A stretch of 7,037 bases of DNA from Deltaproteobacteria bacterium (lineage in GTDB: Bacteria > Desulfobacterota > JADFXK01): contig JADFYA010000172.1 of NCBI GenBank assembly GCA_015233285.1, positions 583 through 7,619 on the forward strand, written 5' to 3'. A program made the translations under genes and the position numbers. Below are positions 1-6,496 of the stretch, one piece after another. Each line of letters opens with the position of its first letter. The stretch's first letter is position 1. Under the pieces are notes generated by a model. It did no database searches. It saw only the letters and a program-made list of their open reading frames with translations, and was not told where the DNA came from.

Positions 1-38
1 CCGGCCCCTTAAGTCGAATGACATTGGGTTATAGGCGG

Positions 39-120
39 GTCAAGTACGGCTCCAATTGAATAGGGTTGATCAGGTTCCAATTCAAGTGTCGGTTCGGGTG
101 ACTAATCGAATGTACTTGAC
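39..120. repeat. Widely spaced 9-bp inverted repeat upstream of the exported-protein gene
   Basis: GTCAAGTAC at 39-47 is matched by its perfect reverse complement GTACTTGAC at 112-120. The right arm overlaps the -35 hexamer of the predicted promoter (TTGACA, 116-121). The arms start 73 bp apart, about seven helical turns, a distance compatible with a looped repressor or paired operator half-sites. The spacer also holds two similar 13-base stretches, GGCTCCAATTGAA (48-60) and GGTTCCAATTCAA (72-84). The repeat is directly visible. A regulatory role is inferred, and a chance 9-mer match is possible because the -35 itself supplies part of the sequence. Confidence 0.3.
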
Positions 121-144
121 AAATCTTGACTTTTATGTTATTTT
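116..144 (+). promoter_or_regulatory. Predicted sigma-70 promoter for the exported-protein gene
   Basis: A consensus -35 TTGACA (116-121) is followed after exactly 17 bp by TATTTT (139-144), which matches the -10 consensus at four of six positions, including the key second A and final T. Transcription would start near 151, leaving a leader of about 100 bases before the start codon near 250. A second TTGAC at 126-130 has no suitable -10 at the right distance. No other gene in this stretch could use the promoter. The call rests on sequence match only. Confidence 0.55.
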
Positions 145-249
145 ACAGCCAATTGATAAAATGCAGAGGGTATCCTTGTCTGTCCCCCGACCGTTCAACT
201 CAACCAGGCCGGTCGGCGTCTAATCCGGCTAAACCAGTTGAGGGTAATG

Positions 250-1065
250 ATGCAACCGATGATCAACAGATCAGTCAGATTGGTGGCGGCATTTTCTCTG
301 CTATTGGTGGTTCAAATTGGAATGGGCGATTTGCGTTCGTCAGCGCAAACAACCATCCCTTCGGTTGCCGCCGAACCACCGCCAACGGAATTCCGGACGG
401 CCGCGTTAGGGAAAGAAGTGCGCCCCCCCTTACCTTTCAATCAGCTTCGTTATGATGATACCGTCTTACCCGTTTTGGCCGAACAGAATCATGGCAATTC
501 AATGCAACCTACGGGGAATGACCGGACTGACCTGCCCGCCGTGGATTCCGGTAAAGGCACTGCCCCGGCCAAACGTGAAACTATTCGGTCCCCAGCCGCT
601 TCCCCTAATGGTCCTTTATATCTCCAACGAATCAAAGTATTTAGTGATGCCGACTATTTCACCCGGCCCCAATCCTACTTCCAGACCACCGAAGATCTGA
701 CCAGGTGGGATAAACTTTTCCAGCCCCAAGGGACTCTGCCGGTGACCGCCTGGACGGCCCAACCAGACAACACCAACAATTATAAACGACGAAAGACTCA
801 AAATCCATTATCCCATTACGGAACCAACGCCACCTACACCATCGGCCTCGGATTCAAACCGGGTCTGCTGTCATCCATGTTGGGTATCCAGTCTGAAGCT
901 GAACGAGCGAGATTTCAACCTATCCTCGACTCGGAGTCCAACGCCCGCGCCCGGCCGTTTTGGCTGCTCAACCTGGATCAGGGAGAGTTCCATCCCAAAG
1001 ACCCTGGAGATACCAACGATTACAATTTTGACGTCACCTACATGGCCTTGTCGGTTAATTTTTGA
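250..1065 (+). CDS. Exported protein of unknown function, possible outer-membrane C-terminus
   Basis: I do not recognise this protein (about 271 residues). It opens with a signal-peptide-like segment: a short basic stretch (N-R-S-V-R), a hydrophobic run around residues 9-26, then a possible signal peptidase site after S-S-A near residue 34. A Pro/Ala/Thr-rich, probably disordered region follows to about residue 120. The C-terminal part is richer in aromatics and Gly and ends YNFDVTYMALSVNF. Alternating hydrophobics with a terminal Phe is the classic last-strand signature of outer-membrane beta-barrels, but there are too few evident strands for a full barrel. ATG 250 was chosen because GAGGG (240-244) lies 5 bases upstream; TTG 238, ATG 247 and ATG 259 share the frame. 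The gene stands alone after its own promoter, and no terminator is obvious before the next gene. That it is real coding sequence is likely from the signal peptide and the long open frame; its function is unknown. Confidence 0.75.
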   Translation: MQPMINRSVRLVAAFSLLLVVQIGMGDLRSSAQTTIPSVAAEPPPTEFRTAALGKEVRPPLPFNQLRYDDTVLPVLAEQNHGNSMQPTGNDRTDLPAVDSGKGTAPAKRETIRSPAASPNGPLYLQRIKVFSDADYFTRPQSYFQTTEDLTRWDKLFQPQGTLPVTAWTAQPDNTNNYKRRKTQNPLSHYGTNATYTIGLGFKPGLLSSMLGIQSEAERARFQPILDSESNARARPFWLLNLDQGEFHPKDPGDTNDYNFDVTYMALSVNF

Positions 1066-1200
1066 ATCTCAAGACGCGGCCATCTCGCCACTACGACACG
1101 AAGCACCAGATGCAAGGATGAAGGTATTAAAACCCCTCCATACTTTATTGCCTCTGTCGTCCGGGACGGGGGACTCTAGAATAATTCATTTGGGGGCTTC

Positions 1201-2373
1201 GTGTTTTCTCGCGACTCATTGAAGGGGTTAAAAATATTGGTCGTCGATGACCAATCCAGCATAAGACGGACGATCAGGAATATCCTCCGGTATGAGGGCG
1301 GGTGCCGCGATATCAAAGAGGCTGAAGACGGCGAGAAGGCCCTGGCCATGCTCCGGCAAGATCCATTCGACTTAATCATTTGTGACTGGAATATGCCTCG
1401 GTTAAACGGCCTAGACCTGCTCAGGTTGATTCGAGATGACGACCAATTGAAGAGTCTCCCTTTTCTTATGGTCACGGGTGAGGTGGATGCGGCGACTATG
1501 ACCGAAGCCGCGGAGACCAGCGTAGATAGCTACGTGATCAAGCCTTTTGGGCCACGGACTCTGATGGAAAAGGTAAATCAAGTCATAAGCCGAAAAAAGC
1601 TCCCCACCCAAACAGACATCAGCCTAAATCTGGCCATGACCTATCTGGAGTCCGGAGAATACGACAAGGCCATGGATCAGGCCCAAGCAGCAGCCAAGCT
1701 TGATCCCGGAAGCCCCCGGACCTACTATACAGCCGGCTTAATCTTTGCCGCCAAAGGCGAATATCAAAAAGCGGAAAAGGTGTTCCTCAAGGCCCTGGAT
1801 ATAAGCCCCAGGTATGTCCGAGCCCTGGACCGCCTGGTTAAGCTCTATGAACAAATGGGGACTCCGGAAAAGGGACTGGTCCATCTGGAAGCAGCCGCGG
1901 AGATCAGCCCACGCAATGTGGACCGGCAGATCAAGCTAGGCGAGATGGTCTTAACCCAGGGGGAGCAGGACAAGGCGAGGCAGATATTTTCTTTCGTCCA
2001 ACGGATCTCCGATCAAAATACAGCCCAGGTGTCCAAACGGATTGGAGATATCTACCTGAACAACAAAATGTATGTCGACGCGGCCGTAGTATTTGAAAAA
2101 TCAGCCGCCTTAGCGCCCAAAGACGCCCATGTGTACAACTGTCTGGGCATTTCTTACCGCAAGTCCAAGAGGTATGACGATGCCCTGGCCAGTTACCAAA
2201 AGGCCCTGAGTCTCACTCCGGAAGATGAAGTCATTTACTACAATATCGGTCGGATCTACCTGGAGATGGGTAATAAACAAAGTGCGACCGAGAGCTTTCA
2301 GAAGGCCCTGAATCTTAACCCAGATTTTCCCGAAGCCAAGGAAGTATTGGAACAACTGAACCGAAAGAAATGA
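1201..2373 (+). CDS. Response regulator: CheY-like receiver fused to TPR repeats
   Basis: The 390-residue protein has a receiver domain at residues 10-130 and tetratricopeptide repeats from about 140 to the end. The receiver has every expected residue: the acidic pair D16/D17 (ILVVDDQ), phosphoacceptor D62 in CDWNMP, T92 in MVTGE and K114 in VIKPF. It should therefore accept phosphate from a histidine kinase, which is not in this window. About seven TPR units follow (starting near 141, 174, 208, 241, 275, 309 and 343), with the usual G/A-Y and A-x-x-x-F/Y-x-x-A-L pattern (for example YDDALASYQKALSLTPED). There is no DNA-binding or enzymatic output domain, so output probably acts through protein binding by the TPR solenoid. 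The start is GTG: an in-frame TAG lies at 1177-1179 and no other start codon intervenes. GGGGG (1192-1196) serves as ribosome site, 4 bases upstream. It converges with the PIN gene. The receiver call is firm; the partner is unknown. Confidence 0.93.
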   Translation: MFSRDSLKGLKILVVDDQSSIRRTIRNILRYEGGCRDIKEAEDGEKALAMLRQDPFDLIICDWNMPRLNGLDLLRLIRDDDQLKSLPFLMVTGEVDAATMTEAAETSVDSYVIKPFGPRTLMEKVNQVISRKKLPTQTDISLNLAMTYLESGEYDKAMDQAQAAAKLDPGSPRTYYTAGLIFAAKGEYQKAEKVFLKALDISPRYVRALDRLVKLYEQMGTPEKGLVHLEAAAEISPRNVDRQIKLGEMVLTQGEQDKARQIFSFVQRISDQNTAQVSKRIGDIYLNNKMYVDAAVVFEKSAALAPKDAHVYNCLGISYRKSKRYDDALASYQKALSLTPEDEVIYYNIGRIYLEMGNKQSATESFQKALNLNPDFPEAKEVLEQLNRKK

Positions 2374-2404
2374 CGGCGACCGGATAGGCCGTGATCCATC
2401 TAAT

Positions 2405-2911
2405 TCAATCCGCTTTTCTCCATTTATAGATAAATTTGTTACATAGCTCAAGGGGAAGCCGACTCTTCGGATGATCAAGGATTTTCTCTAAGGCCGAGGC
2501 CGCAGTGGCGCGGGGAACTATTGCGTGATTAACGAGCTTTTCAAAAAGCCAGATAATGCCATGTGTGGTCACGCCTTCTTCCAAGGCTGCCTTTTTCAGA
2601 TTAGCGTCGCCAGTTAAAAGCAAAGCATTCATCTTCTTGGCCAAAAACAGCACGAATAAATCATTCGTCGATGGTTTTCGGTATTCACTTCTAAGCCGGG
2701 CGACTTCAAGCACTTCCTTTCCTGAAAATTCGGCAGATATCATCCCATTTCTGACAAGCTCGGCGCCGTCGGGCATAATTAACTCTTCAATAACCACATC
2801 AGGAGCCACAAAGGTCATCGGAAGTTGAAAGATTTCCAGCACCATGCCTCCGTGGTCCATATCAATTATAATACCGGCATCAATTACACATACCGGAAGG
2901 GAATCCACCAT
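2405..2911 (-). CDS. PIN-domain protein, putative toxin-like ribonuclease
   Basis: The 168-residue protein has the PIN-fold acidic set. D11 lies in VCVIDAG, E42/E43 in VVIEEL, D84 in STNDLFVLFLAKK and D102 in LLLTGD. PIN domains use such a cluster to bind Mg2+ or Mn2+ and cleave RNA, as in VapC toxins. The segment LTGDANLKKAALEEGVTTHG followed by WLFEKLV is typical of PIN proteins. ATG 2911 was preferred because AAGAGG lies 9 bases upstream and the protein then begins just before the first beta strand. An in-frame TTG at 2956 would add 15 residues but lacks a comparable ribosome site. The gene lies downstream of the XRE-ImmA gene on the same strand. Its start lies inside the ancestral frame of that gene (see 2880-3059), so translation was probably once coupled. 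All four acidic positions are present, so the fold is likely active. Whether it is a toxin, and what it cleaves, is inferred from family and context. Confidence 0.85.
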   Translation of the reverse strand: MVDSLPVCVIDAGIIIDMDHGGMVLEIFQLPMTFVAPDVVIEELIMPDGAELVRNGMISAEFSGKEVLEVARLRSEYRKPSTNDLFVLFLAKKMNALLLTGDANLKKAALEEGVTTHGIIWLFEKLVNHAIVPRATAASALEKILDHPKSRLPLELCNKFIYKWRKAD

Positions 2912-3059
2912 GCTTCTGGGCCTCTTTTTTAAGATATTGAGGCAACTGCATACCAAGTAATTCCGAGGCCCGAGATTCAGATATAATGCGCTCGGCCAGA
3001 GCCCGCATTAGCAACCGATCCATCCTTTTAGGTTCTTCCGGTGGAAGCTGATCTCCCGG
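2880..3059 (-). pseudogene. In-frame C-terminal continuation of the XRE-ImmA gene beyond a TAA stop
   Basis: Directly after the TAA at 3060-3062, the same frame stays open for 59 codons to a TGA at 2880-2882. It begins PGDQLPPEEPKRMDRLL and continues ALAERIISESRASELLG. From memory, XRE-ImmA/IrrE family proteins commonly end with WRKREP, an acidic/Pro stretch and an ALAExxISESxAAELLG helix. The present reading R-K-R-stop-P-G fits this exactly if the stop codon was once GAA (Glu), a single G-to-T change. The tail overlaps the PIN gene by 32 bases. It has no credible start of its own: ATG at 3023 follows AAAAGG with no spacer. It is therefore probably untranslated except by readthrough. A sequencing error at one base is the main alternative. 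Confidence 0.7.
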
Positions 3060-3941
3060 TTAGCGTTTGCGCCAATCTTTTTGCCTGAACAGCTTGAAGA
3101 GATTAGCGGCTTGGGATTCGGTAATAATTTCTAAATCTTTAGCCCTATATACCCACCCTTGCATACTCAGGCCATATTTATGCTTCAGGATATGCAACTC
3201 CAACAAATCTATCTTGCGCCTTTTCTTGCCCAACTCAAAGAGAGCCGCATCTCTCGGCACCAGAAAAGCGCCGGAGAAACGGTAGGCTGCCTTCTCTATA
3301 TCGCATTCCCGGCCTACATTCAAGAGAATATGACCCAATTCGTGTCCCAGATTTAGCCGTTGCCGGTCCCCAGGTATATTACTTTTTACTGCGATTACTG
3401 GAATATAGCCATTTGCCCATTGGGTAAGAGCATCAAAATGATCATCCCCCTCCAGCACAACTACCCTGACACCGTGATCTTCCAATATGGCCACCAGGTT
3501 TTCTATGGGGTCCAGCCCTAACTGCCACTCCCCACGCAAATCCTCTGCGACCCGTTCCACTTCATCCAATGAATTAATATGAGTGTTTAAGCTTTGAGGT
3601 ATAATAAAAGATTTTATACTCCCGAAAAGTTGTTCTACCTCCATGTATCTTTCGATGCAATCCTGGACCCGGGCCAGAATGGATTTCTCTTTGGTTTTTG
3701 ATAGAGAAGAGCTTCGGCGATAATAAGGTGCCGAGAGATGAACTTCGGTGGGGCGAAGAAAATATTCAATAGTCACATTCAGGCTTTTAGCCAACTTAAT
3801 AAGCTTCCCGGAACCAGGTACGTCTAGTTCACGTTCATACTTTGAGATGGCCTGGGCGCTAACGCCTACCTCGTCGGCCAGGTGGCGCAAATTAAGTCCG
3901 GCCATTATTCTGGCGGCTTTTATTCGACTACCGATTCCCAT
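3060..3941 (-). CDS. XRE-family HTH regulator fused to ImmA/IrrE zinc peptidase, C-terminally truncated
   Basis: The 293-residue protein starts with a Cro/C1-type helix-turn-helix (residues 3-63: IKAARIMAGLNLRHLADEVG, then VSAQAISKYER). A linker leads to an ImmA/IrrE-type metallopeptidase domain (about 125-280) with H200-E-L-G-H204 in LNLGHELGHILLN. E216 in CDIEKAAYRFSGAFLVP is the likely third zinc ligand. Relatives such as ImmA and IrrE/PprI cleave repressor proteins to relieve repression under stress. ATG 3941 was chosen because GGAGGTGA (3947-3954) sits upstream at ideal spacing; ATG 3974 in the same frame would begin upstream of that site and near the predicted transcription start. The gene has its own promoter inside an inverted repeat and is followed by a PIN gene, suggesting a toxin-antitoxin-like pair with autoregulation. 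It ends at TAA after WRKR, while the frame continues with a family-like tail, so it is probably truncated by about 60 residues. HTH and zinc motif are intact, so partial activity is possible. Sampled blocks have lower GC (43-48%) than thpR and cinA (60-67%), suggesting transfer. Confidence 0.88.
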   Translation of the reverse strand: MGIGSRIKAARIMAGLNLRHLADEVGVSAQAISKYERELDVPGSGKLIKLAKSLNVTIEYFLRPTEVHLSAPYYRRSSSLSKTKEKSILARVQDCIERYMEVEQLFGSIKSFIIPQSLNTHINSLDEVERVAEDLRGEWQLGLDPIENLVAILEDHGVRVVVLEGDDHFDALTQWANGYIPVIAVKSNIPGDRQRLNLGHELGHILLNVGRECDIEKAAYRFSGAFLVPRDAALFELGKKRRKIDLLELHILKHKYGLSMQGWVYRAKDLEIITESQAANLFKLFRQKDWRKR

Positions 3942-3946
3942 GATCA

Positions 3947-3954
3947 TCACCTCC
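3947..3954 (-). promoter_or_regulatory. Strong ribosome binding site deciding the XRE-ImmA start
   Basis: On the minus strand GGAGGTGA is a full match to the anti-Shine-Dalgarno sequence, ending 5 bases (core GGAGG ending 8 bases) before ATG 3941. It selects that codon over the in-frame ATG at 3974, and over ATG 3947, which overlaps the site. Confidence 0.75.
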
Positions 3955-3957
3955 GTT

Positions 3958-3995
3958 GGTTTACAATATATCATTTGTTAATAAATTTGTAAACC
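3958..3995. promoter_or_regulatory. Operator-like perfect inverted repeat bracketing the XRE-ImmA promoter
   Basis: GGTTTACAA at 3958-3966 pairs with its perfect reverse complement TTGTAAACC at 3987-3995. The arms are separated by 20 bp and their centres by 29 bp, close to three helical turns, so both arms face the same side of the DNA. One arm overlaps the -35 and the other overlaps the -10 and predicted start region. This is the arrangement expected where a dimeric Cro/C1-type protein, here probably the adjacent gene product, blocks polymerase. The repeat is seen directly. The binding protein is inferred. Confidence 0.65.
3965..3993 (-). promoter_or_regulatory. Predicted sigma-70 promoter of the XRE-ImmA/PIN cassette
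   Basis: On the minus strand TTTACA (-35, 3993-3988) and TATATT (-10, 3970-3965) are separated by exactly 17 bp of AT-rich DNA. Transcription would begin near 3958, giving a leader of only about 17 bases that holds the strong ribosome site. The promoter lies between thpR and the XRE-ImmA gene, so the cassette can be expressed independently of the pgpA-cinA-thpR unit. Confidence 0.7.
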
Positions 3996-4047
3996 TTAAA
4001 AGGACAATTGGTCTGTTGGTGCGGTGACGAATCCAGCTCAAAATCGT

Positions 4048-4608
4048 CTAATTCAACTTGATCTCGGATAGTTTGGTATAAACGGCGCCGGTGGGCTTGA
4101 GGTCGCTCTGAAAGACATACATTTTGTCTACCAGGAAGGATGGAGTGGAGAAATCGGCCAGGGCCCGGACCCGCTTGACCAGGAGGTCCAGATTCAGGTT
4201 ATCCTTTACACGGCCTAAGGTCACGTGGGGGTTAAACGGCCTGGTTTCCGGCTCAAAATCAAAGGTGGCCAGTCCCTGGTCCAGTTGCTGCCAGGCCCGG
4301 CCCAAAGGTTCCAGGTCGCCCCGAAGCCCCACCCAGACCACCCGTGGACGGCGGTCATTGGGGAAAAAACCCGTCCCGGCGACTTGCAGATTAAGCGGCG
4401 CGGTGAGACCGAATTGCCCGGAAAAGGAGTGAGCCAGTTTTTCCGGCAGGTCATCGGCCACATTGCCCAGGAATTTAAGGGTCAGGTGCATGGCTCTGAC
4501 ATTGACCCATTTCACCCCCGCCCCGGCCCCCTTCAGTCGACTCTGGGCCTGGAAAATCAATTCCTTAACCTCATGAGGAAGCTCAATGGCGATGAAGGAA
4601 CGAATCAT
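4048..4608 (-). CDS. thpR: RNA 2',3'-cyclic phosphodiesterase (2H/LigT family)
   Basis: The 186-residue protein has the two HxTx signatures of the 2H phosphoesterase superfamily: H41-L-T43-L in MHLTLKFLG and H128-V-T130-L in NPHVTLGRV. The family hallmarks SFIAIELP at the start and GFFPNDRRPRVVWVGL in the middle are also present. ThpR hydrolyses RNA 2',3'-cyclic phosphates to 2'-phosphates and can ligate tRNA halves in vitro; its cellular role is not settled. The length is typical. ATG 4608 lies 26 bases inside the end of cinA, so translational coupling is likely; AGGAG sits about 11 bases upstream, inside cinA. In many related genomes cinA-thpR is followed by recA. Here the next gene is the XRE-ImmA regulator, about 105 bases on, and no terminator is evident in between. 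Confidence 0.95.
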   Translation of the reverse strand: MIRSFIAIELPHEVKELIFQAQSRLKGAGAGVKWVNVRAMHLTLKFLGNVADDLPEKLAHSFSGQFGLTAPLNLQVAGTGFFPNDRRPRVVWVGLRGDLEPLGRAWQQLDQGLATFDFEPETRPFNPHVTLGRVKDNLNLDLLVKRVRALADFSTPSFLVDKMYVFQSDLKPTGAVYTKLSEIKLN

Positions 4609-5839
4609 CCGTCAAATATCTCCTGACCCAGTCAAGGGCGGTATGGGCGGATAGGGTTTTGATCTGGTCGCGCCGGCCAAAGAATTGCCGTCGTTCGGTC
4701 AGGTCGCCGCCGGCCGCAGCAAGGGAGAAATAGACTGTTCCCACCGGTTTGTCCATGGTGCCGCCGTCCGGTCCGGCGATCCCGGTTACGGCCAGGCCCA
4801 CATCGGCTCCGCTGACTCGTCTCATTCCGGTGGCCATGGCTAAAGCCGTCTCATGGCTGACCGCGCCGTGGGTGTCGATGGTCTCGTGGGGCACACCCAG
4901 GAGTTCTTCCTTGGCCCGGTTGCTGTAGACGACCAGGCCGCGTTCGAAATAGGCCGAACTTCCAGGAACCCCGGTCAACCGGTGACAGATGAGACCACCG
5001 GTACAAGACTCGGCCACGGCCAGTGTCCGGCTGTTTTTTGTGAGCAGATCACCCACCACACTCTCAATAGTTTCATCATCACGGGCAAAGACAAACGCGC
5101 CCACCTGAGCCATAATCGCCTGCTCGGCCTGATGGAGGGCACTTTCCGCCCTGGCCGGGCTTTTGTCATGGGCCGTGATGGTCAGGTGAATCTCGGGGAA
5201 ATTGGGATAATAGCCGATGATCACGTCATTCAGGTCATTACCCAACCGTTGGATCATGTCTCCCACCCAGGCCTCGGTCGGCCCAAATATCTTTAAAGTG
5301 CGGCGGGCAATGGTCGGCCTATCGGGATAGAGGTTGAGCAAGAAAGGGATGACATGATGGTCCATCAACATGCGCATCTCTTCCGGCACCCCAGGTAAAA
5401 AAAAGATCGGCTTTCCCTGATACCGGAGGGCAAAACCGGCCGTTGTGCCCCCAGGGTTAATGATGGTCGCACCTCGCGGCAGCCAGGCCAGCTTTTCCAG
5501 GGCCGGAGTCCAAGGGACGCGCCATTTGGCCGCCACGGCTTTGATATGGTCCAGCAAAGGCTCCTGTAATTCCAGGGGACAACATAGCAGCCGCGACACG
5601 ACTTCCACCGTGATGTCGTCTTTTGTAGTTCCCAACCCGCCGGATACAATAATAAAATCTGAGCGTCCTAAGGCGACGAACAAAGCCGCCGAGATAGCCG
5701 CCGGATCATCGCCTAACGTGGTGATATTGGTAATCGATAGACCCAGGGCGGTCAACCGGCCGGCCGCATACCACCCGTTCAGGTTCAGGACCCGGCCGCT
5801 GATCAATTCATCACCGATGGTTAAGATTTCGCCTCGCAT
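4583..5839 (-). CDS. cinA: CinA family protein with nicotinamide-nucleotide amidohydrolase domain
   Basis: The 418-residue protein has the full two-domain CinA layout. The N-terminal MoCF/COG1058 domain (residues 1-170) shows GDELISG near residue 9, SGGLGTTKDDIT at 66-77 and FLPGVPEEM at 147-155. This domain is associated with ADP-ribose pyrophosphatase activity. The C-terminal PncC domain (from about 255) carries the catalytic serine S278 in AESCTGG, then VVYSNRAKEELLGV and VTGIAGPDGG. PncC deamidates NMN to nicotinic acid mononucleotide in pyridine nucleotide salvage. The length is normal and no motif is missing. ATG 5839 is the family-typical start (MRGEILTIGDE), although the ribosome site upstream is weak. 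It sits 42 bases after pgpA, in a gap holding a run of nine A on this strand, and overlaps thpR at its end. The name CinA derives from competence genes in other bacteria, and nothing here indicates a role in DNA uptake. Confidence 0.96.
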   Translation of the reverse strand: MRGEILTIGDELISGRVLNLNGWYAAGRLTALGLSITNITTLGDDPAAISAALFVALGRSDFIIVSGGLGTTKDDITVEVVSRLLCCPLELQEPLLDHIKAVAAKWRVPWTPALEKLAWLPRGATIINPGGTTAGFALRYQGKPIFFLPGVPEEMRMLMDHHVIPFLLNLYPDRPTIARRTLKIFGPTEAWVGDMIQRLGNDLNDVIIGYYPNFPEIHLTITAHDKSPARAESALHQAEQAIMAQVGAFVFARDDETIESVVGDLLTKNSRTLAVAESCTGGLICHRLTGVPGSSAYFERGLVVYSNRAKEELLGVPHETIDTHGAVSHETALAMATGMRRVSGADVGLAVTGIAGPDGGTMDKPVGTVYFSLAAAGGDLTERRQFFGRRDQIKTLSAHTALDWVRRYLTDDSFLHRH

Positions 5840-5881
5840 GACTCGATAATATCTCTATAAGTTTTTTTTTGGGCCCGCGTC

Positions 5882-6496
5882 TCAACTGGGCATGAAGGGC
5901 GACCACCACAGAAGATGGAGGAAGAAATTGGCATAAATCCCAGCCGCCACGTCATCTAAGACGACACCCCAGCCTCCCGGCATCCGGCGTTCAATCAATC
6001 GCACTGGATATGGCTTGACAATATCAAAAAATCGAAAGAGGAGGAAACCGGCCACAATCGTCCAGGGCTTGCTAAAACTAAAAGGCACGAACGCCATGGT
6101 CACCAGGAAGCCGGCTATTTCGTCGATGACGATCCACGAGGGGTCTTTTGTTTCGGATATTTTTTCGCCCTGGCCGGCTACCCAGATCCCGATGATGATC
6201 ACGGCCAAGGTGGCGATCAAGTACTTGATATTAGATAGATTGGCCAGGATCAGGTAAAGGGGGATGGCCGCGGCTGTTCCCGCCGTCCCCGGAGCAAAGG
6301 GAGACAGCCCGGAATAGGCGCCGGAGGCCAAAAATACGATGATTCGATGTGGGCCCTTAGCTTTAGGGGGACGGGACGGCTTCTTAATCACCGGCGGCCA
6401 GACAACCAAACGAGTGGCATGGCTGTTGTCTTCAGCCGGTGCGTGTACAGACGGCTCAGTCTTATCTTTATTCACTGGACACAAAGGTATCTCCAT
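5882..6496 (-). CDS. pgpA: Phosphatidylglycerophosphatase A
   Basis: This inner-membrane enzyme dephosphorylates phosphatidylglycerophosphate to phosphatidylglycerol. Family signatures are clear: GLSPFAPGTAGT, then PSWIVIDEIAGF, then FRFFDIVKPYPVRLIE and GGWGVVLDDVAAGIYAN, with the conserved acidic and K-P-x-P residues present. Four or so hydrophobic segments flank these motifs, as expected. The start is uncertain. ATG 6496 gives 204 residues, but the GGGAG just upstream is almost touching it. TTG 6571 gives 229 residues, with an Arg-rich N-terminus (RHRRAGPRAARRR) and an in-frame stop immediately before it. PgpA proteins are usually about 160-170 residues starting just before the first hydrophobic segment, so either choice leaves an unusual hydrophilic, Pro/Lys-rich N-terminal extension. 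A start even further in (TTG or GTG codons) cannot be excluded. It is the first gene of the predicted pgpA-cinA-thpR unit. Confidence 0.93.
   Translation of the reverse strand: MEIPLCPVNKDKTEPSVHAPAEDNSHATRLVVWPPVIKKPSRPPKAKGPHRIIVFLASGAYSGLSPFAPGTAGTAAAIPLYLILANLSNIKYLIATLAVIIIGIWVAGQGEKISETKDPSWIVIDEIAGFLVTMAFVPFSFSKPWTIVAGFLLFRFFDIVKPYPVRLIERRMPGGWGVVLDDVAAGIYANFFLHLLWWSPFMPS

Noticed and set aside
1118..1222. A 34-codon plus-strand frame from ATG 1118 that overlaps the start of the response regulator.
   Set aside because: There is no spaced ribosome site (AAGG touches the ATG), and the overlap is with a firmly identified gene in another frame.
2374..2404. A bidirectional terminator between the converging response regulator and PIN genes.
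   Set aside because: ACGGC/GCCGT can form a 5-bp stem, but there is no T-tract on either side within the short gap.
2912..2956. A longer PIN protein starting at TTG 2956.
   Set aside because: TTG without a ribosome site. The added 15 residues lie within the ancestral tail of the XRE-ImmA frame. ATG 2911 with AAGAGG fits better.
5861..5870. A run of nine T (nine A on the coding strand) between pgpA and cinA, considered as a terminator or slippage site.
   Set aside because: No stable hairpin precedes it in either direction, and it lies in the intergenic gap where slippage would not alter a reading frame.
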